The notes beneath the pieces were generated by a model. That model was given only the letters and a program-made list of their open reading frames with translations, searched no databases and was not told the origin of the DNA. The position numbers were made by a program, and so were the translations under genes. From NCBI RefSeq assembly GCF_002261215.1, contig NZ_NEVS01000004.1, positions 2,170,001-2,234,000 on the forward strand: a stretch of DNA of 64,000 nt, given 5' to 3'. Positions 55,665 to 63,576 of this stretch are shown in pieces; positions within the stretch are counted from its first letter, which is position 1, and each line of letters opens with the position of its first letter. The stretch is from Bordetella genomosp. 11 (lineage in GTDB: Bacteria > Pseudomonadota > Gammaproteobacteria > Burkholderiales > Burkholderiaceae_B).

Positions 55665-56250
55665 AAACCAAGTCCTTGAAGATCAGATGCCCCCAGCTTT
55701 TCCCGCGTCCATGCACAAGCAGTCCGCCTTCGGAAAGCCCGCCGAGTTGGATGGGCGCGAAACCGAGCTTCTCCGCAAGCGCGCCGATCTCCGCCGCGGC
55801 GCCGTCATCGTCGCTCGCCAGGAACACCACTCTCCTGCCGCCGTGTACGGCAGGGTCCTGGTCAAGGACGGCGGCGACCAAATGATTGAAGCCTTTCACC
55901 AGCCTGGCGCCGGTGAATACCTTCGCGACGAAAGCAGAGGACGGCAGACCTCCCAGCTGTTCAAGCGGGGCCTGTGTATTCATCGCGTCGATAATGGTCT
56001 TGCCCTTCCAGTCGGGCAGCGCTTGAGCGACCTGCGGGTGCGACTCGAAACGGACCGCCAGGAAGATGATGTCCGCCTTGACGGCTTCCGCCAGGGTTTT
56101 GGGAATAATCGTGGGCCCGATCGCGGCCGCATCGGCTGCAAAGCTTTCCGGGTCGCGGGTGGTTGCGACGGCCACTTCGATGCCCTTGCGAGCGAACGCC
56201 CTGGCCAGAGCATGACCGATCCTGCCGAAGCCAATGATTGCGTAACGCAT
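55657..56250 (-). CDS. NADP-dependent oxidoreductase, F420-dependent-NADP-reductase type
   Basis: 197-residue Rossmann protein (YAIIGFGRIGHALARAFARK; NADB/F420_oxidored type). Residues RDPESF after the second strand suggest NADP preference. Such small proteins reduce F420 or flavins, or oxidise imines. Last gene of the minus-strand operon, 26 bases after the SDR; AAGGAG before the ATG. It runs 8 bases into the convergent lipocalin gene. Confidence 0.88.
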   Translation of the reverse strand: MRYAIIGFGRIGHALARAFARKGIEVAVATTRDPESFAADAAAIGPTIIPKTLAEAVKADIIFLAVRFESHPQVAQALPDWKGKTIIDAMNTQAPLEQLGGLPSSAFVAKVFTGARLVKGFNHLVAAVLDQDPAVHGGRRVVFLASDDDGAAAEIGALAEKLGFAPIQLGGLSEGGLLVHGRGKSWGHLIFKDLVFI

Positions 56251-56276
56251 ATGTTCTCCTTCGTTTCTTGACGCGC

Positions 56277-57044
56277 TTAGAGCTTGTAGCCGCCGCTCGC
56301 TTCTATCGTTTGGCCGGTTACCCAATGGCCTTCATCGGAAGCCAGGAACGCCACGACGGCGGCGATTTCCGAAGGCTCGCCAAACCGCCCCAGTGCGATT
56401 TGGGCCTCGACCGCCTTGACGAGCTCGGGGTTTTGCCGAAAATCGGCATTCGCGTCCGTTCGCGTATAGCCTGGCGCTACAGCGTTCGCGGTGATGCCTC
56501 GCGGCCCAAGCTCGATCGCGAGCGTATGGGTAAGGGTATTGATGGCCGCCTTTGCCATCGAGTAGACCGGCGCGGCCGTCACGGGTTTCGTAGCGGCAGC
56601 GGAAGAGATGTTGATGATGCGTCCACCATCGGCGAGACGATCGAGAGCGGCCTGAATGATGAAGAAAGGCGCGCGGGCGTAGACCGCCATCAGGGTGTCC
56701 CAACTCTCCGGCGTCGCGTCCTTGAAGCCAACCCAGCCGGAATTGCCGGCGTTGTTGACCAGAATGTCGAGGGCGCTGCTTCCGCTCCGTTTGGTGAACT
56801 CGTCATCGAGCCGCTCGAATAAAGCCGGGACGGTCGCCGGATCAACGAGATCCGCATGGATCGCGAACGCGGTGCCCCCCGCTTTTTCGATGGCGGCGAT
56901 CGCCTCGTCCGCGCTGGATTTACTGGCGTTGTAGGTTAGCGCGACTGTCGCACCGTCTTTTGCGAGACGTTCGGCAATGGCACGACCAATGCCCCGCGAT
57001 GCCCCGGTCACGAGCGCTGTTTTGCCCTGTAGTGATTGCGTCAT
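56277..57044 (-). CDS. SDR oxidoreductase (FabG-like)
   Basis: 255-residue classical SDR: TGASRGIG, NNAG, NISSAAAT (Ser) and YSMAK, C-terminal HWVTGQTIEASGGYKL. Close to the 3-oxoacyl-ACP-reductase (FabG) type; ASKSSADEA in strand 2 fits NADPH. Middle gene of a three-gene operon with another SDR 14 bases before it and the NADP protein 26 bases after. A divergent TetR gene probably represses the operon. Substrate unknown. Confidence 0.92.
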   Translation of the reverse strand: MTQSLQGKTALVTGASRGIGRAIAERLAKDGATVALTYNASKSSADEAIAAIEKAGGTAFAIHADLVDPATVPALFERLDDEFTKRSGSSALDILVNNAGNSGWVGFKDATPESWDTLMAVYARAPFFIIQAALDRLADGGRIINISSAAATKPVTAAPVYSMAKAAINTLTHTLAIELGPRGITANAVAPGYTRTDANADFRQNPELVKAVEAQIALGRFGEPSEIAAVVAFLASDEGHWVTGQTIEASGGYKL

Positions 57045-57058
57045 TTGATTTTTTCTCC

Positions 57059-57793
57059 TTAGAGTTGTGCCAAGCCACCGTCAACGGCGACCTCGCTGGC
57101 AGTCATGAAGCTGCTGTCCGACGACGCGAGGAACGCAGCCACCGCCCCGATTTCCGCCGGATCGGCCATGCGTTGGAGGGGCGTCATCGCGCCGTAGGCT
57201 TTCTGGCCCTCTTCGCCCAGCGCCTCCTTGGCGAGTTCGGTTGCCGTCGCCCCGGGCGACAGCACGTTCACCCGGATGCCGCTGCCCTTCAGGTCCGCCG
57301 CCCAGGTCCGGGCCAGGTTGCGCACCGCTGCCTTGCTCGCGCTGTAGGCCGTGAATCCCGGGGCTCCCGTGGTGCCGGCGCTCGATCCGGTCAGGATGAT
57401 CGAAGCGCCCGGCCCCATCAGCGGCAACGCTTTCTGGACCGTAAAGATCGTCCCCTTCACATTGGTGCCGAAGATCTCGTCAATGTGCTCGGCGGTGATC
57501 TGGCCGAGAGGAAGCGGGCTTCCCGCCCCGGCATTGGCGAAGACGATGTCGAGGGTGCCGCGCTCCCCCTGCACCGCCGCGTAGAGTCGGTCCAGGTCGG
57601 CCGGTTCGGAGACCGAGCCCTTCACCGCGCGCGCATTGCGCCCGAGGACGTTCACAGCGGCATCGAGTGCCTCCTGCCGCCGGCCGAAGATAAAAACGAA
57701 AGCGCCTTCATCGACGAAGCGTTTTGCCGCGGCCAGGCCGATGCCCGTAGCGCCGCCGGTGACGACAGCGGTCTTTCCATTCAGTCTGTTCAT
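57059..57793 (-). CDS. SDR oxidoreductase, first gene of operon
   Basis: 244-residue classical SDR: TGGATGIG, NAG, LTGSSAG (Ser) and YSASK, C-terminal SFMTASEVAVDGGLAQL. Strand 2 ends FGRRQEALD, NADP type. The operon's promoter lies in the 122-base divergent spacer, which carries two TetR palindromes. Start at MNRLNGKTAVVTG with family-typical N-terminus. Substrate unknown. Confidence 0.92.
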   Translation of the reverse strand: MNRLNGKTAVVTGGATGIGLAAAKRFVDEGAFVFIFGRRQEALDAAVNVLGRNARAVKGSVSEPADLDRLYAAVQGERGTLDIVFANAGAGSPLPLGQITAEHIDEIFGTNVKGTIFTVQKALPLMGPGASIILTGSSAGTTGAPGFTAYSASKAAVRNLARTWAADLKGSGIRVNVLSPGATATELAKEALGEEGQKAYGAMTPLQRMADPAEIGAVAAFLASSDSSFMTASEVAVDGGLAQL

Positions 57794-57856
57794 GTCATGT
57801 GCTCTATCTTGGGGTTGCCCGCGAACTGGAGAAATGCCGCGTGGCGCTGTATTATG

Positions 57857-57899
57857 TGGATCACCGATCCAGATAAACACTATATGGATCACTGATCCA
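57857..57899. promoter_or_regulatory. Two TetR operators
   Basis: TGGATCACTGATCCA (57885-57899) is a perfect 7-1-7 palindrome; TGGATCACCGATCCA (57857-57871) has 6 bp arms. Centres are 28 bases apart. TATTATG and other AT-rich boxes lie among them, so occupancy would block both divergent promoters. Confidence 0.75.
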
Positions 57900-57915
57900 C
57901 TTGTCAAGACAACCC

Positions 57916-58506
57916 ATGCGAGCCGACGCCCAAAAAAATCGCAGCCAGATCCTCACGGTCGCGCGCGACGTCATCGCCGAGCACGGCGCCGAAGCGTCGA
58001 TGCGCGATATCGCCCGCCGCGCCGGTGTAGGCTTGGCCACACTGCTACGTCATTTCCCGACACGGGAAGCCTTGTTCGAGGCGTTGCTGTGTACCCAGCT
58101 GGACACACTGACCCGGAAGGCGGCTGAACTGGAAACCTCGGCTTCGGCTGACGAAGCCCTGCTCGCCTGGTTTCGGGAATTGGTGGTATTCACCCAAAGC
58201 TACCGGGGCGTCGTCGCCATGATGGCGGCCGCGCATACCAACCCGGACTCCGCGCTTTACGCTTCATGCGCCGCGGTGCACGCGGCAGGCGCGCGCCTAT
58301 TGCGGCGTGCGCAGGACGAAGGGACGGCACGCGCCGATATGACGGGGGACGATCTGTTCGCCTTGATAACGGCGCTTGGTTGGGCGGTCGACCAACCCTC
58401 ATTCGCGTCGCGGGCGGATCATCTCGTTCGCATCATCACGAGCGCCATCCTGACAAGTCGATCTGGCAACGATGCCAGGAAGGCAAAGAAACGGGGCGCC
58501 ACGTAG
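57916..58506 (+). CDS. TetR-family repressor
   Basis: 196-residue TetR protein (MRADAQKNRSQILTVARDVI; HTH MRDIARRAGVGLATLLRHFP). The LLRHFPTREALFEALL form belongs to the group with a SbtR-like C-terminal ligand domain that often represses SDR genes. Start at ATG 57916; a TTG five codons earlier is less likely. Its operators are immediately upstream. Target: the divergent SDR operon. Confidence 0.93.
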   Translation: MRADAQKNRSQILTVARDVIAEHGAEASMRDIARRAGVGLATLLRHFPTREALFEALLCTQLDTLTRKAAELETSASADEALLAWFRELVVFTQSYRGVVAMMAAAHTNPDSALYASCAAVHAAGARLLRRAQDEGTARADMTGDDLFALITALGWAVDQPSFASRADHLVRIITSAILTSRSGNDARKAKKRGAT

Positions 58507-58564
58507 GGCTGTGTGCATCGCGTGGGATGGACTGACGAGGCAAACGGCCGAGCGTCAACCTGCG

Positions 58565-59449
58565 TCAGCCACCGTTTTGCATCACGTCTTCAACGAACTC
58601 GGCAAACGAGCGGGCCTTTGTCGTGGCAAGTCGCCCCGTCGGAAACACCGCCCATAGGTCGATGTCGGGAAGCGACCAGTTCTCCAGCAGACGGAGTACC
58701 CTGCCGTCGGCCAGTTCAGGCGCAAACATCCAGTCCGAGGCGATGGCCAGCCCCATGTCGGCGAGCACGGCGGCGCGTATGCCTTCGGCGGCGCTGAAAC
58801 GCGTCCGGCCGCGCACCAGCACCGATACTTCCGTGCCGTCGCGGCTGAAGTTCCAAACGTTACTCAATTGACTGAACACGATTGTTTCGTGATCGGCCAG
58901 GTCTGCGGGTACGTTCGGCACGCCGGCACGGGCGAGGTATCCAGTGGTGGCGAGTACCGAGCGCGGCGATGACGCCAGCTTACGTGCCACGATGCCCGAA
59001 TCGGCCAATGTCCCCATCCTCAACGAGACGTCGATGCCTTCGGCGATCAAGTCGATCGTGCGATCGTCCAGTACCACGTCCACCTCAAGGTCCGGGTTCA
59101 AGGCAAGGAAGCGCGGCAGATGCGGGATGACGTGCAAGCGCGCGAACGTGGGCGCCGCAGAAATGCGCAGCCGGCCAGACAGCCCCGTACCCGCGCCGCG
59201 TGCGGTTAGTTCCGCCTCGTCCGCTTCTTGTATGGCGACCCGCGCACGCTCGTAAAAGCGCAAGCCCGCTTCGGTGGGCGTCAGCCCGTGCGTGGAGCGC
59301 AAGAGCAGCTTTACGCCCAACCGGTGTTCCAGTTGCGCGACAGTCTTGGACACCGCCGGCTGCCCGACCTCCAACACGCGGGCAGCACCGGAGAAAGAGC
59401 CAGCCTCCACCACACGGACGAAGACGGTCATCGCGAGTAAACGATCCAA
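58565..59449 (-). CDS. LysR-family regulator of the GST/hydrolase operon
   Basis: 294-residue LysR protein (DRLLAMTVFVRVVEAGSFSG; HTH GQPAVSKTVAQLEHRLG). Start placed at TTG 59449 because GAGGAA lies 7 bases before it and the family begins MDRLLAM; the next ATG would cut into the HTH. A 21-base palindrome AGTTAT-N9-ATAACT and an ATTCCT-CGA-AGGAAT palindrome over its own ribosome site lie in the spacer to the operon at 59568. Likely controls that operon. Confidence 0.88.
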   Translation of the reverse strand: MDRLLAMTVFVRVVEAGSFSGAARVLEVGQPAVSKTVAQLEHRLGVKLLLRSTHGLTPTEAGLRFYERARVAIQEADEAELTARGAGTGLSGRLRISAAPTFARLHVIPHLPRFLALNPDLEVDVVLDDRTIDLIAEGIDVSLRMGTLADSGIVARKLASSPRSVLATTGYLARAGVPNVPADLADHETIVFSQLSNVWNFSRDGTEVSVLVRGRTRFSAAEGIRAAVLADMGLAIASDWMFAPELADGRVLRLLENWSLPDIDLWAVFPTGRLATTKARSFAEFVEDVMQNGG

Positions 59450-59452
59450 GAT

Positions 59453-59491
59453 ATTCCTCGAAGGAATAAAAGTTATCTCTAAATCATAACT
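59453..59491. promoter_or_regulatory. LysR operator palindromes
   Basis: ATTCCT-CGA-AGGAAT (59453-59467), covering the LysR gene's own ribosome site, and AGTTAT-N9-ATAACT (59471-59491), a LysR-type site. Both in the divergent spacer. Confidence 0.6.
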
Positions 59492-59567
59492 GCCATTCCA
59501 TTGAGAGACCATCCAGAATCTCGATCAACGCTTTCGAGGCCGTCCCCGGACTCCACAAGGAAAGAAC

Positions 59568-60203
59568 ATGATCGAGGTTTATGCCTACGCCACGCCCAAC
59601 AGCGTCAAGGTGCCTATCGCACTCGAAGAACTGGGGTTGAACTACACCCTGCACCCCATCAACGTGAAACAGGGTGCGCAAAAGCAGGAGAGCTTTCGCA
59701 CTCTGAATCCGAACGCCAAGGTGCCGGTGCTCGTCGACACCCGTCCGCAGACCGGTGAGCGACTGGTGTTGAGCGAATCGGCGGCCATCCTGGTGTACCT
59801 GGCCGAACGGCAGCAGCAGTTGTTGCCCTCCGCCGGCAGCGAGCGCGCCCGCGTGTTCGAGCAACTGTTCTTCCATGCATCGGCCGTCAGCCCGGCCTTC
59901 GGCAACGCGGGTTTCTTCACCAGGCTCGCCGCCGAACCGCAACCTCTGGCGCAACAGCGGTTCTCCGCCGAAGCCGAGCGCGTGACCGCCCTGCTCGATG
60001 GACTGCTCGCCCAGCGCATCTTCATGGCCGGCGACGACTACAGCGTCGCCGACATCGCACATTTCGGCTGGTTCTGGCGGCGCGCCTTCGCGGGTGTAGC
60101 GCTGGAAGCCTATCCGAACCTTTCCCGCTGGTACGCCAGCGTCGAACAACGGCCCGCCGTCCAACGCGCCATCGCGCGCGTCGATGCCCTGACCATCGCC
60201 TGA
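59568..60203 (+). CDS. Glutathione S-transferase, Nu-class/Ure2-like
   Basis: 211-residue GST. The N-terminus MIEVYAYATPNSVKVPIALE carries the TPN motif of Nu-class (YfcG/YghU, Ure2-like) enzymes, whose members act as disulfide-bond oxidoreductases or peroxidases with bound glutathione. KVPVLVDTR holds the cis-Pro and SESAAILVYLAE binds the gamma-glutamyl end. First gene of the operon; the next gene starts 25 bases on. Confidence 0.9.
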   Translation: MIEVYAYATPNSVKVPIALEELGLNYTLHPINVKQGAQKQESFRTLNPNAKVPVLVDTRPQTGERLVLSESAAILVYLAERQQQLLPSAGSERARVFEQLFFHASAVSPAFGNAGFFTRLAAEPQPLAQQRFSAEAERVTALLDGLLAQRIFMAGDDYSVADIAHFGWFWRRAFAGVALEAYPNLSRWYASVEQRPAVQRAIARVDALTIA

Positions 60204-60228
60204 AACACTCTCGACTCGAAGGAACATC

Positions 60229-60999
60229 ATGTCCCGCTTCAACGATTACCAGAACGCCTATCCCAACGCCCGCCTGACCCGCTCGCCCGAAGGCGTGCTC
60301 GAAATCGCCCTGCACACCGACGGCGGCAAGCTCGTCTTCAACGGCTATACGCACGAGCAGTTCGTCGATCTGTTCCACGACGTCGGCAGCGATCCCGACA
60401 ATCGCGTGGTGATCCTCACCGGCACCGGCGATGCCTTTATGGACGCGATCAGCCCCGAAGGCTTCGACTTCTTCACTCCGCGCGGCTACGACAAAATCTA
60501 CCGCGAGGGCAAGAAGGTACTGATGAACCTGCTCGACATCGAAGTTCCCATGATCGCTGCGCTTAACGGTCCGGTGCTGCTGCATTCCGAATACGCATTG
60601 CTGGCTGACATCGTGCTGGCCACACCCGAAACGGTGTTCCAGGACAAGCCGCATTTCGACTTCGGCATCGTACCCGGCGATGGCGTCAACCTGCTGTGGC
60701 CGGAGGTCATCGGCAGCGTGCGCGGCCGTTACTTCATCCTGACCCGCCAGCAGCTGGATGCGCAGACCGCCAGGGACTGGGGCGCAGTCAACGAAATCGT
60801 ACCCGCCGACCGCCTGCTGGCGCGCGCCCGCGAGATTGCCGGCGAATTGGCAAAGCTGCCGCCGCTGACCAGCCGCTACACCCGCATCGCCCTGACCCAG
60901 AAACTGCGCCGGATCGTCGACGAAGGCGCCGGCTACGGCTTGGCATTGGAAGGCATCAGCGCCGCAGAAGTAGCGCGTTCGATGAATCCGTCCGCTTGA
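60229..60999 (+). CDS. Crotonase-fold hydrolase, 6-oxocamphor hydrolase-like
   Basis: 256-residue crotonase-superfamily protein. It lacks the second catalytic Glu of enoyl-CoA hydratases (PHFDFG where PEI-LG stands) and instead has all five residues known to matter in 6-oxocamphor hydrolase of Rhodococcus (His45, His122, His145, Asp154, Glu244), here His42, His119 (LLHSE), His142 and Asp151 (PHFDFGIVPGD), and Glu241, each shifted by exactly three. That enzyme cleaves a C-C bond of a cyclic beta-diketone by a retro-Claisen step. So a beta-diketone hydrolase is likely; the true substrate is open. GAAGGAA before ATG. Confidence 0.85.
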   Translation: MSRFNDYQNAYPNARLTRSPEGVLEIALHTDGGKLVFNGYTHEQFVDLFHDVGSDPDNRVVILTGTGDAFMDAISPEGFDFFTPRGYDKIYREGKKVLMNLLDIEVPMIAALNGPVLLHSEYALLADIVLATPETVFQDKPHFDFGIVPGDGVNLLWPEVIGSVRGRYFILTRQQLDAQTARDWGAVNEIVPADRLLARAREIAGELAKLPPLTSRYTRIALTQKLRRIVDEGAGYGLALEGISAAEVARSMNPSA

Positions 61000-61071
61000 T
61001 CTTCGTGGTCAGTCGTCCGTGCTGCGGACCACTTGCTTTTCCCAACTCCATCTTTCACCGAGGACTTTCCC

Positions 61072-61737
61072 ATGTCATTGCAAGACAAACTCGATGCCTT
61101 CAAGGCAGACTTCCAGGCCGGCAAGCCGCCGTACAACGTGCCGCCCTCAGTCATCGAAACCATGCACCGCGCCACCGCCGAATTGATCGCCTCCGGCGCC
61201 GCGCAAAAAGCCTTGAAAGCGGGCGACAAAGCCCCTACCTTCACGCTCAACGACCCGGACGGCAATCCCGTATCGTCCGCCGATCTGCTGCGCCAAGGCC
61301 CGCTGGTGGTGACGTTCTACCGCGGCGTCTGGTGCCCATACTGCAATATGGAATTGCAGGCACTGCAAGCCACGCTGCCAGAAATCCGCGCCGCTGGCGC
61401 TCGCCTGGTGGCTATCTCTCCGCAGGTGGGCGCCAACAGCCGCAAGTCGGTGCGTCAGAACGAGCTGGAATTCCCGATCCTGTCCGATGTGCACAACGAC
61501 GTGGCTGCCGCGTTCGGGCTGCGCTTCGAGTTGCAGGACTACCTGGTCGATCTCTACAAGTCGTTGAAGAACAACCTGCCCGCGTTCAACGGAGATCCGA
61601 GCTGGACGCTGCCGATGCCGGCGCGCTACGTGATCGCGCAGGACGGAACCATCGTCTATGCCGAGGTCAATCCCGACTACACGCGCCGCCCCGATCCGTC
61701 GGAAATGCTACCGGCCATCCGCAAGGCCGCCGCCTGA
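61072..61737 (+). CDS. Peroxiredoxin-like (AhpC/TSA) protein
   Basis: 221-residue thioredoxin-fold protein of the peroxiredoxin-like family. DKAPTFTLNDPDGNPVSSAD leads to the active site RGVWCPYCNMEL: a CxxC like thioredoxin, where normal peroxiredoxins have a single Cys. The cis-Pro region is ARYVIAQDG. Likely reduces peroxides or disulfides. Start at MSLQDKLDAF. Third gene of the operon, after the hydrolase, 72 bases apart; the next gene starts 47 bases on. Confidence 0.88.
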   Translation: MSLQDKLDAFKADFQAGKPPYNVPPSVIETMHRATAELIASGAAQKALKAGDKAPTFTLNDPDGNPVSSADLLRQGPLVVTFYRGVWCPYCNMELQALQATLPEIRAAGARLVAISPQVGANSRKSVRQNELEFPILSDVHNDVAAAFGLRFELQDYLVDLYKSLKNNLPAFNGDPSWTLPMPARYVIAQDGTIVYAEVNPDYTRRPDPSEMLPAIRKAAA

Positions 61738-61784
61738 ACCACCGAAATGCCGTTCGCAGCAATCCGAGCGGCAAAGGAGCCTGC

Positions 61785-62501
61785 ATGTCCCGCACTTTTC
61801 TTATCACCGGCGCCAGCAAGGGCATCGGACTTGCGCTTTCGACGCGGCTTGCCGCCGCCGGTCATCACGTCGTCGGCCTGGCACGCACCGCACCAGGCGA
61901 TTTTCCCGGCGTGTTCGTTCCCGTCGATCTCGGCGATGACGATGCCACGCGAATCGCCCTGGACAGCGTTACCCAACGCTTCGCGTTGGACGGTGTGGTG
62001 AACAACGTCGGTCTTGTTCGGCCCGCTTTGTTGGCCGATGTGACGCTACCCGCGTTGGATGAAGTCATGCGCGTCAATCTGCATCCCGCGCTCGCAGCCA
62101 CGCAGGCGGCCCTACCTGGCATGAAGGCGCGAGGCTGGGGGCGCATCGTCAACATCTCCAGCCTGACCGTTCTCGGTATGCCGCAGCGCACGGCTTACGC
62201 CGCAGCGAAGGCCGCATTGGTCAGTTTCACGCGCGGTTGGGCATTGGAATTGGCCGATACGGGTATCACGGTTAACGCCGTGGCACCTGGCCCTACCGAA
62301 ACCGAACTGTTCCGTGCCAATAACCCGCCGGGCAGCGCAGGCGAGCGGCGCTATCTGTCAGGCGTACCGATGGGACGCTTCGGCAGGCCGGAGGAGATCG
62401 CCGCTATTATCGCTTTCCTGCTGTCGGAAGATGCGGCATTCATGACCGGGCAGACCTTGCATGTCGATGGCGGCGCGTCCCTCGGACGCACCGCGTTTTG
62501 A
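61785..62501 (+). CDS. SDR oxidoreductase, last gene of the operon
   Basis: 238-residue SDR: TGASKGIG, NNVG (Gly in place of Ala-Gly order), NISSLTV (Ser), YAAAK, and AAFMTGQTLHVDGG. Strand 2 ends ARTAPG, without acidic residue, so NADP is likely. AAAGGAG precedes the ATG. In a beta-diketone pathway it could make the diketone from a hydroxy-ketone; that is inference. Followed by a LysR gene in the same direction. Confidence 0.9.
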   Translation: MSRTFLITGASKGIGLALSTRLAAAGHHVVGLARTAPGDFPGVFVPVDLGDDDATRIALDSVTQRFALDGVVNNVGLVRPALLADVTLPALDEVMRVNLHPALAATQAALPGMKARGWGRIVNISSLTVLGMPQRTAYAAAKAALVSFTRGWALELADTGITVNAVAPGPTETELFRANNPPGSAGERRYLSGVPMGRFGRPEEIAAIIAFLLSEDAAFMTGQTLHVDGGASLGRTAF

Positions 62502-62604
62502 TCGGACGCAACAGCCCGTAGGCACGCGTTAATTCACACGCTATTGACAGAAAAATTCCGTCATGGCAAAAGCGCCCGATGGTCAACGATGGGCGGAGGC
62601 CGGC

Positions 62605-63555
62605 ATGACATTCGACGAACGCATGCTCAACGGCATGGGCGTACTGGCTGCGGTAGTCAAAGGTGGAAGCTTCGCCGCAGCAGCCGAAGCACTGGACATG
62701 ACCCCGTCTGGCGTAAGCCGCGCCATCGCACGATTGGAAGGAAGATTGGATATACGTGTGTTCGAGCGAACGACGCGCTCGGTATCACTTACCGAAGAGG
62801 GACGGCGATTCTATGAGCAGATCGCTCCGCTGCTGGCTGGCTTGGAGGAAGCCGCAGGGTCCGCTTCGGAAGGTCGAACGTCTGTACGAGGACGGTTGCG
62901 GGTCAACGTGGATCCGTTCTTCTCACGACTGATCCTGGGCCCCATGCTAGGCAGTTTCCTCCGCAAACACCCCGATCTCAGGCTGGATCTCATTACCCGC
63001 GAAGAGCCTGGCGACATGGTGGCCGAGGGCTTCGACCTGTCCATCCGCTTCGGCGAACCCATATCGTCGTCTCTGATCTCGCGGCGGCTGCTGGAAACGC
63101 GCATCCTCACGGTGGCATCCCCCGCCTATCTCAAGGCACACGGCAAACCCGCCACGCCGCGAGAATTGCAATCGAAAGGGCACACCTGTATCCAGTATCG
63201 CGATCCGCAAACAGCACGACCCTTCAACTGGGATTTCAAGCGCGGACGAAAGCAGGTGTCATTGCGTCTGGATGGCCCATTGCTGGTCAATGATGTGGGA
63301 ACAATGCATGGCGCCTGCCTGGCCGGGTTTGGCGTCGCTCAGGTCATGGAACTCGGCGTGGAACATTTACTGGCCGAGGGCCGGCTAGTCAACGTCCTGC
63401 CCGACTGGTCTGACGAACGCTTCCCGCTTTATGCCTTTTATCCATCACGCAGCCATCTACCTGCAAAGACCCGCGCGTTTCTGGATTTCGTTCTATCGAT
63501 CACCGGGCAACCGACCGGCGGCCGGACTCTCATTGATTCTGGCCGCACGCTGTAA
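62605..63555 (+). CDS. LysR-family regulator
   Basis: 316-residue LysR protein (MTFDERMLNGMGVLAAVVKG; HTH TPSGVSRAIARLEGRLD; ERTTRSVSLTEEG). Start at ATG 62605 with GGAGG five bases before; a Met 14 codons upstream is possible. A TTGACA lies about 65 bases upstream. It lies between the SDR of the operon and a convergent SDR. Its target could be the SDR beyond, by analogy with many LysR-SDR pairs. Confidence 0.92.
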   Translation: MTFDERMLNGMGVLAAVVKGGSFAAAAEALDMTPSGVSRAIARLEGRLDIRVFERTTRSVSLTEEGRRFYEQIAPLLAGLEEAAGSASEGRTSVRGRLRVNVDPFFSRLILGPMLGSFLRKHPDLRLDLITREEPGDMVAEGFDLSIRFGEPISSSLISRRLLETRILTVASPAYLKAHGKPATPRELQSKGHTCIQYRDPQTARPFNWDFKRGRKQVSLRLDGPLLVNDVGTMHGACLAGFGVAQVMELGVEHLLAEGRLVNVLPDWSDERFPLYAFYPSRSHLPAKTRAFLDFVLSITGQPTGGRTLIDSGRTL

Positions 63556-63576
63556 CCGTGCGATCGAATCGTGAAG

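Noticed and set aside
60229..60999. Naming the crotonase gene enoyl-CoA hydratase
   Set aside because: It lacks the second catalytic Glu and instead matches all five 6-oxocamphor-hydrolase residues.
60696..62501. 601-codon frame ending in the last SDR of the operon
   Set aside because: The upstream part is out of frame to the hydrolase and peroxiredoxin genes; the SDR starts at 61785 with AAAGGAG.
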